Positions 50,601 to 58,602 of a DNA stretch of 64,000 bases are shown here, one piece after another. This stretch comes from Psettodes erumei (taxonomy: Eukaryota; Chordata; Actinopteri; Pleuronectiformes; Psettodidae). The notes beneath the pieces were generated by a model. The model saw only the letters and a program-made list of their open reading frames with translations, was not told the origin of the DNA and searched no databases. The stretch's first letter is position 1. The number at the start of each line of letters is the position of its first letter. Made by a program: the position numbers and the translations under genes. The DNA is taken from contig JAFBJZ010000647.1 in NCBI GenBank assembly GCA_016785225.1, forward strand, positions 930,001 through 994,000, written 5' to 3'.

Positions 50601-53600
50601 GGCTGCACTGGTGACTCACAGTGAAAACGTTCTGTGTGGAAACACATAACAAACATAACAATCCTATTGTTACAGAGGTGTGTGAAAAACACCCCACTGG
50701 CCACTTTGAATACCTAGTAATGCTGTTTGGCTTGACCAGTTGTGATGGCCCAGGTTGGGCGTGGCTTTCCGGGTTGCCTCTCCCTCTTTTCTCCCTTGCC
50801 CCCAGGTGGTGGCAGGAGGTGTGGCTGGTCCCTGACAGGCAGACGAGGCACACCTGGAGCTCATCATCAGGCAATCAACACACCACCATAAAAGCCCTGC
50901 TTCCCCGACACTCAGTGCCAGATGATTGTTTGCAACATCCCGCATTCCTCGTTCGCCTTGACCACTTCTACGTCCTTGACCACGGTTCTGACCTCAGCTA
51001 CGTCCTTGACCATGATCCCGACCACATCTACGTCCTTGACCACGATCTCGACCATGGCTACATTTTTGACCAAGATCTTGACCACGTCTACGACCTTGAC
51101 CACAATCACAACCACGACCACGATCTCAACCACGTCCACGTCCCTGAAGAGTCGGGGCCAGCACACCACGCCAGCGACACCACGTGGGCAACTCTTCAGA
51201 CATACCCTTGCACTGATTTCCTCGCTTGGAATCAATAAAAACTTGTACTGTGTGCCTCTGGTCTCCTGCACTTCTTGGTACACAACCAAGCTTGTGTCAG
51301 AATCATCAGAGTTCCTGCACCAGTGTGCCCTGGTTTTTAGCCAGCAGCTGGCTACCTATGCCACTGACCAGTCAAAGGTGGCGTTAATCATGAGTCTTTG
51401 TGCCGGCAAAGCCTCCTCATGGACATTAGCCCTCGCACGTCACAAGCCCTCTCTGTGCCTTGATTACCAAGAGTTCACGGCAGAGATGCTGAGGGTTTTT
51501 GATCACCCGGTCAGGGCAAAGGAGGCAGTGAGCCGGCTCTTGTTGCTCCGCCAGGGCATGGACTCCATCTCCCAGTATGCATTGGACTTCCGCATTTTAG
51601 CCACAAAATGCGGCTGGGATCAGGCAGCCCTGCAGGGCATTTTTCTGAGGGGGTTGTCGGATGAGCTCTGGGACGAGCTAGCAGCTAGAGATGAAACTAG
51701 CTCGCTAGAGGAGCTCATCCAGTTAGCCACCCGGCTGGACAACCGCCTCAGGGAGAGACGGAGGGAGAAGGCGGAGGAGCGGAAATCCCGTGGGTTTGCT
51801 ACCACCGCCAGTCCTTCCCAACAGCCTGCTGAAACGACAAAGTGCGCCGGTGGTCACCCAGCGGAGACTACCCAACCACGACCCAGTGCAGATGAGCCCT
51901 TGCAGCTGGGACAAACCCGACTGTCGTCCGCCGAGCAACAACACCGCAGCTGCCTGGGACTATGCTTCTATTGCGGCCAGGGGGGACACCTCCGGGCTGG
52001 GTGTCTGGACTTACCACAGCAGCGGCGCTCTCCAACCAGCAAAGAGAGCCAGCCTCCCCAGTCCTCGTCCTCCCTGGAAAGTAAAAGGATCCACGCTGAA
52101 GGTATGTTGCGCTGGCCAGGTGCGGACCTGCCCGTTTGGGTACTGGTAGACTCGGGGGGCCAATGACAGTTTCATCAATGAGGAACTAGCCAATTATGCT
52201 CTCCGGTAACCATCACGAGCAGATAGACCTGTATGTCATTCCCGCGTCGTGGTAGGGTTACCTTGGTTGAAGAAATATAACCTGCTAATCGATTGGTCCG
52301 CCAGCTCCATAATTAGCTGGAGCTCTTTCTGCCTCCGTTCCGCTATCCCTCCTTCCTCTCCAGAGGAAATAGATCTGTCGGGGGTCCCTAGGGAATACCA
52401 TGACCTCAAGTTGGTTTTTAGCTGCCTCCCCATAGACCCTATGATTGGACTCTCTGGCCACTGGCCTCATCCATCCCTCCTCATCTCCCCTGGGGGCGGG
52501 AGCCTTTTTCGTGGAAAAAAAGGATGGCTCCCTGCGCCCCTGCATAGACTATACCGGGCTGAACGACATCACCGTCAAAAATAGGTATCCACTGCTGGAT
52601 TCGGCTTTCGCCCCCCTCCATGACGCCGCGATTTTCACCAAATTGGACCTTCGAAACGCCTACCATTTGGTGAGAATCAGAGAGGGGGACGAGTGGAAGA
52701 CAGCTTTTAACACCCACCTAGGTCACTTTGAATATCAGATGATGCCATTCGGCCTGACCAATGCCCCAGCAGTGTTTCAGGCTCTGGTTAACGACATTCT
52801 CCGGGATATGCTGAATAGATTTGTCTTTATCTGGACGACATTTTAATTTTCTCGCAGAGCAAGGAGGCTCATGTAGCACATGTCAGGGCAGTCTTACAGA
52901 GACTCCTGGAGAATAAGCTATTTGTCAAGGCAGAGAAGTGTGACTTCAACGTCCCATCTGTCTCTTTCCTGGGGTTCGTCGTTAAGCGGGCCCAACTAGA
53001 GCCTGATCCGGCCAAAATCAAGCACCTCCAATGCTTCCTGGGGTTCACCAACTTCTACAGACGTTTCATTAAGAAGTATAGTAGGTTGGCAGCCCCACTC
53101 ACCCAGCTCACATCAACCAAGGCGGCCTTCAAATGGTCCCCAGCAGCACAGGAGGCATTCAAGACCCTCAAGGAGAGGTTCTTGAGCGCCCCTGTGCTGG
53201 TGCCCCCAGATCCACATCTACAGTTCATAGTGGAGGTCGATGCCTCAGACTCTGGAGTGGGGGCAGTCCTGTCCCAACAGTCCCCAGACGACCAGAAACT
53301 CCACCCCTGCGCATTCTTCTCTCGATGCCTTTCCCTGGCCAAGCAGAATTATGATGTGGGAAACCAGAAGCTGCTGGCCATGGTATTGGCGTTGCAGGAG
53401 TGGAGATATGGGCTGGAGGGTGCAGGACACCCGTTCATTGTCTGGACGGACCACAAAAACCTGTCCTACCTGCGCTCCACCCAGAGGCTGAACCCACGTC
53501 AGGTGCGGTGGGCCCTATTCCTGGGTAGGTTCAATTACACCATTACCTACCACCCCGGCTCATGTAATACCAAGCCTGATGCGCTGTCCCGCCAGTTTTC

Positions 53601-56600
53601 GCTCACAGGGGAAACCATTGTCCCGTCATCCTGTGTGGTTGGGCCGGCCAGGTGAGAGATTGAGAAGGCAGTCCAGGAGGCCCTCCGGGGGCAGGCCGTT
53701 CCCACAGACTGCACAGAGGGCCGGCTCTTTGTCCCTGCCCCAGTGAGGTCCTCGGTGCTACAGTGGGCCCATGATTTGACGCCGTCTTGTCACCCCGGCT
53801 ACCATAGGACTCTAGCCAAGCTTCGACAGAGGTTCTGGTGGCCGTCCATGTCTGCCGACACCCGTGAGTATGACCTGGCTTGCTCCATCTGCGCCCGCAG
53901 CAAGCCCTCTCACCAGGCCCCAGCCGATCTTCTCCGCCCATTATGATACCTCACCGTCCCTGCTCCGATGTTACCGTGGACTTTGTAACTGGCTTACCTC
54001 CATCAAGTGGGAACATGGTCGTTCTGACCACAGTCGACCGTTTCTCAAAATCTGTTCATTTTGTCGCCCTACCGAAACTCCCTTCCGCTCTAGAAACCGC
54101 TGATTTTCTCATCCACCATCTGTTTCACATTCACTGCATTCCCCAGGACATTGTGTCGGACTGGGGTCCTCAGTTCGCCTCAAGTGTGGAAGGCTTTCTG
54201 CCAAGCCCTGGGGGCGTCGACCAGTCACTCCTCCGGGTACCATCCACAGACCAACGGCCAAACGGAGCGGGCAAATCAGGACTTGGTCGGCCCTACGTTG
54301 CGTGGCTTTCCAGCTACCGATTTCTTGGTCCACGCACCTGCGCTGGGTCGAGTACACTCATAACTCCCTGGTCAGCTCCGCCACAGGTATGTCCTCTTTC
54401 ATGGTCTCCCAGGGTTTTCAGCCTCCCCTGTTCCCGAGCCAGGAGTTCGAGGTTGCAGTACTCTCGGTACGAGACCACTTACGTCGTGCCCACTGAATCT
54501 GGCGGGAAGCACGGGCAGCCCTGACGCGAATGGCGGAGCGCAACCAACGCTTGGCGGACCGTCACAGAACCCCTGGTCCAGAGTACAAGGTGGGGCAAGA
54601 GGTTTGGCTCTTGTCACGCGACCTCCCGCTACAGACTGAGTCGTCACCATTGAGCGCATCATAAATCCTGTAGTGGTCAAATTAAAGCTCCCCCCAGCCC
54701 TGAAAGTCCACCCCACTTTCCACGTGTACCTGCTGAAACCAGTCAGGAAGAGCCCCCTGAGTCCCCCCCCAGCTCATCTAGGGTCACCCGGCATGTACCG
54801 TCTGCCGCCTGTTGGACGTACGCAGGCACAGCCGCGGGTTCCAGTACCTCGTGGACTGGGGGGGGTACTGTGATGGCCCAGGTTGGGCGTGGCTTTCCAG
54901 GTTGCCTTTCCCCCTCCTCCCTTGCCCCCAGGCGGTGACAGGAGGCGTGGCTGGTCCCTGACAGGCAGATGAGGCACACCTGGAGCTCATCAGGCAATCA
55001 ACACACCACCATAAAAGCCCTGCTTCCCCGACACTCGGTGCCTTGCTTGCAACATCCCACAATCCTTGTTCGCCTCGACCACTTCTATGTCCTTGACCAC
55101 AGTTCTGACCTCAGCTATGTTTTTGACCACAATCCCAACCACAGCTACGTCTTTGACCATGATCTCGACCACATCTACGACCTTGACCACGACCATGATC
55201 TCGACCACGTCCCTGAAGAGTCGGCACCAGCGACACCATGTGGGCGACTCTTCGGAAATACCCTTGCGCTGATTTCCTCACTTGGAATCAATAAAAACTT
55301 GTACAGTGTGCCTCTGGTCTCCTGCACTTCTTGGTCCACAACCAAGCTTGTGTCACCAGTGCCCCATCTGTTTTCCAAGCTCTGGCATGTTTGAGGAAAT
55401 GCTAAAACATTTTGTGTTTGTGTATCTTGATGATATTGTCATCTTCTCAAAACACATGACTGAGCAAGGTTCTTTTGTCCACCAGATGCTCCCAAAGCTA
55501 CTAGAAAATGAGCTGTCCATCAAGGCCCAGAAACTGCAAGTTCACCTTCAATGCAGTAAACTTTCCTCAGCATCCTCACCTAGACTGAGGAGGGTAAAGA
55601 CAGACCCTTAAAAGATTAAGGCATTATATTAGTGGCATCAACCCCATGCTAACAGCTAGAGCAGATTCCAGGGTTCACCATTTTTTTTAATGTTGATCCA
55701 TCAAGAACTTCTGCAGAGTCTTTGCTACAGTGTTTCCACTACATTCGTTTGGCCTCTGCTTCAGAATTTCATTAAATTTCATGAAGTCACAGTTACACAA
55801 AAGTGTTCTGATTTGAAATAATGTGTACAGGAAGTTGAGACACATTCTAAAATTCTCCAATTTCTGTTTTTCTGCATCACTGTAGATAGGGCATGTGCCC
55901 AAACTGCATTTCTGCACTCTGAACTCTGCACCAGTCTCTGTGAGTGGGGAAGCTATGGACTAATAAAAGCCCACTGCTGGCAAAAATTTAGAATTCTGTG
56001 AGGGAGGAGATTTGGCCTGCAAATAGTGAAATAAACTCTGCCACCATTCTAGGGTTAAAGCATCATCATCATTGTGTGTGCATAAAATGATGCCTGAAAG
56101 ATGCGCATGTCACTTCCCACATAAAAAACAAACTTGATGAGAAAATGTGGTGTGAAACTCTTTGGAGACAGGGGAAATTTGAGACACAGAAGGTGAGGTC
56201 GTGAACTAAAGCCAGACGTTAGAAATTACAATGATGCTTGTCACATTCACTTTCACTTCATAACCCACCTTACTCCTACGTCAATTCACTTCACCATAAT
56301 GACTCACACCAGCAGTGTTTTTTGTGCTTTTACTGAGCAATAACTATTTCATATGCACCTTTCAGTTCAAATCACAAATTTAAAAAGAGCTCAATATTTC
56401 ATCAGCACTGTCCGACTATCACATTCTCCACCCCCACAGAGGAGAGGGTCAGTCTAAACTACACATAGTGAGTGTGGAGCCACTGCAGCTGTTGAAATAT
56501 GAAGGTAGTGAAGGTAAGTGTGAGTCTTTTTCACCTTAACCACCTGAATAAATTATCATCCATCATCATCAATTATCATGATATCTTCTCATACTGCGAA

Positions 56601-57660
56601 TATATCAGTGTAAAATTTTTGTTTTCTTATGCATTTTTTTGTGGCTGCAGTGAACACAGAGCTCATTGGAGACACTACTGTGGCTGTCACACACACTCTG
56701 CCTTCTCCACCTCACATGATCTTTGCCACCTGCATATAATGACTGTGGAGACCAGAATCTGGAAATTAATCCAGTGACAGCTCTCACCCAACCACAAAAC
56801 TCAATTTTGGTATCAGGAGAAAAAACTTTCTTGGTCGTCCTCTGGTTGTTGCCATGATTCACCATTAAAACCATTGAGGCGCTTTACAATAACAAATCCT
56901 TGTTTGGTTTCAGCTTCTAAAAGTGAGACTTTGCTGTAGCACATTTAGCAGATTCCATATCCACCCTATTCATTCTATATATCATTCATGAGCCATGCAC
57001 ATCCATATGTCCAGACAACATGGCATGAAGTAATGAAACACATATTCTTAGATTAAATATTACATGTAAACATGTTTTGAATCTCCTCTCTCAAACTCTA
57101 CAATCATGTTTTTAAAAAAGTTTCAAAGTCAACTCAAGTCTTAATAATCATTCAAGACAAACTCAGCAAAGATGGAACATTTACCATAAAGTATTTACAT
57201 TTAACTTCATTTCTGATTCATTCAATGCAAATCCCAAAGACAATCAGTTGACAGTGATATAAAACTGAGAAAAGCAGCAAATCCACACATTGTAGGAACT
57301 GTGGACAGGTTTAAATGACTTAAATGATTATTTGATTATTAAAAAATGTTGGTGAATAATTTTCTAATCAACTAACTGTTGTAGCATTACCCAAGCACAA
57401 CACAAGGTCTATATGTATGAAACAATAATTTAGATGTGCACTTTAAGTTTGTACCAAACATCAACTGATGGTCCTATTCATAGAGAATACTATGAATGTA
57501 CTATGAAAATAACAGTAAATTAATCATAAAAAATATTCATGTCGTGGGTTCCAAATATGATGCTTGGAATTTTCCATTATGTATCACTTCTGATTGACAA
57601 AACTGGGTTTTAACTGTTGAACAGTTTTGGTACAATATTACTATATATAAAAAATAAATA

Positions 57661-57696
<36 letters not shown>

Positions 57697-58517
57697 ACTA
57701 CAGTATTTGCAGCCTAAAACAGGCCAAGCTGACAGTAATACTCTTGCTGCTGACCAGGCTATAGTTATAACTGAGGACCCAGAGATCCTGTGGCCCGGTT
57801 TTGGGGATGTGTGAAAATATTTTTGCCCTGCATGGTACATTTATATTTTGGTATTTATTATTTTGAAATTTAGGGTTCGTGCTCCTTTATGTATGATGTA
57901 TAGATATATATACATCATTAATTATTTACGTGATGTATATATTCAGTTAACTTATAGTACATATATCCATGCATATAGTCAGTATATCATCTTGATCTAT
58001 GCTCTAACTATATATGACATAATCAATTAATTATAAAATCAAATTAATATTCTCCCCTTGCATCCTTATGAAGCATCCTATGAGTTCCCAATTTTTCTGA
58101 ACATTTGAGGGAAGTTTATCCTTCCACAACATGAACACCAGTCCCAAACAGTGTTGGTTGTCACATTTTGAATGCTATGATAGTGACAAGAAGAAATACA
58201 TTGAATCAAGAACCAGAAAAACATAAACATCCAACAGAATTTCTGGCCATTTAAAAAATATATTTTTGTAATTGGACTTGATATTAAGGTTGTGCTCAAA
58301 ACAAAAAAAAGAACACATTATCATTTTTGCTTTTGGTCTCATCCTGGCTGATCTTGTGGCACTATCTGGCTAATGTGCAGAATGCTATATTGAACTATAT
58401 TGAATAATTTATAATAATAACATAATAATATAATTATACATTGACTTTACATTGGTAAAAGCAATAATTGTATATATGCAACATATAATGGGGTTGTTAT
58501 ACTATTCTGTGTGTGTG

Positions 58518-58602
<85 letters not shown>

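Larger units (their letters stand above)
50741..55355 (+). mobile_element. Ty3/gypsy chromovirus, LTR-bounded, nested in older RT
   Basis: LTRs at 50741-51299 and 54869-55355 are flanked by the perfect 5-bp duplication CCAGT (50736-50740 and 55356-55360). Gag, protease, RT, RNase H, integrase and a truncated chromodomain lie between on the plus strand. The primer site and gag N-terminus are deleted just after the 5' LTR, and the pol frame is shifted several times, so it is inactive. Confidence 0.93.

Noticed and set aside
50961..51140. CRISPR-like repeat array
   Set aside because: The 30-bp units are contiguous and imperfect with no unique spacers, inside an LTR of a vertebrate genome.
50621..51238. 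LDHD-type repeat protein
   Set aside because: Translation of the 30-bp LTR minisatellite, which is open in several frames on both strands.
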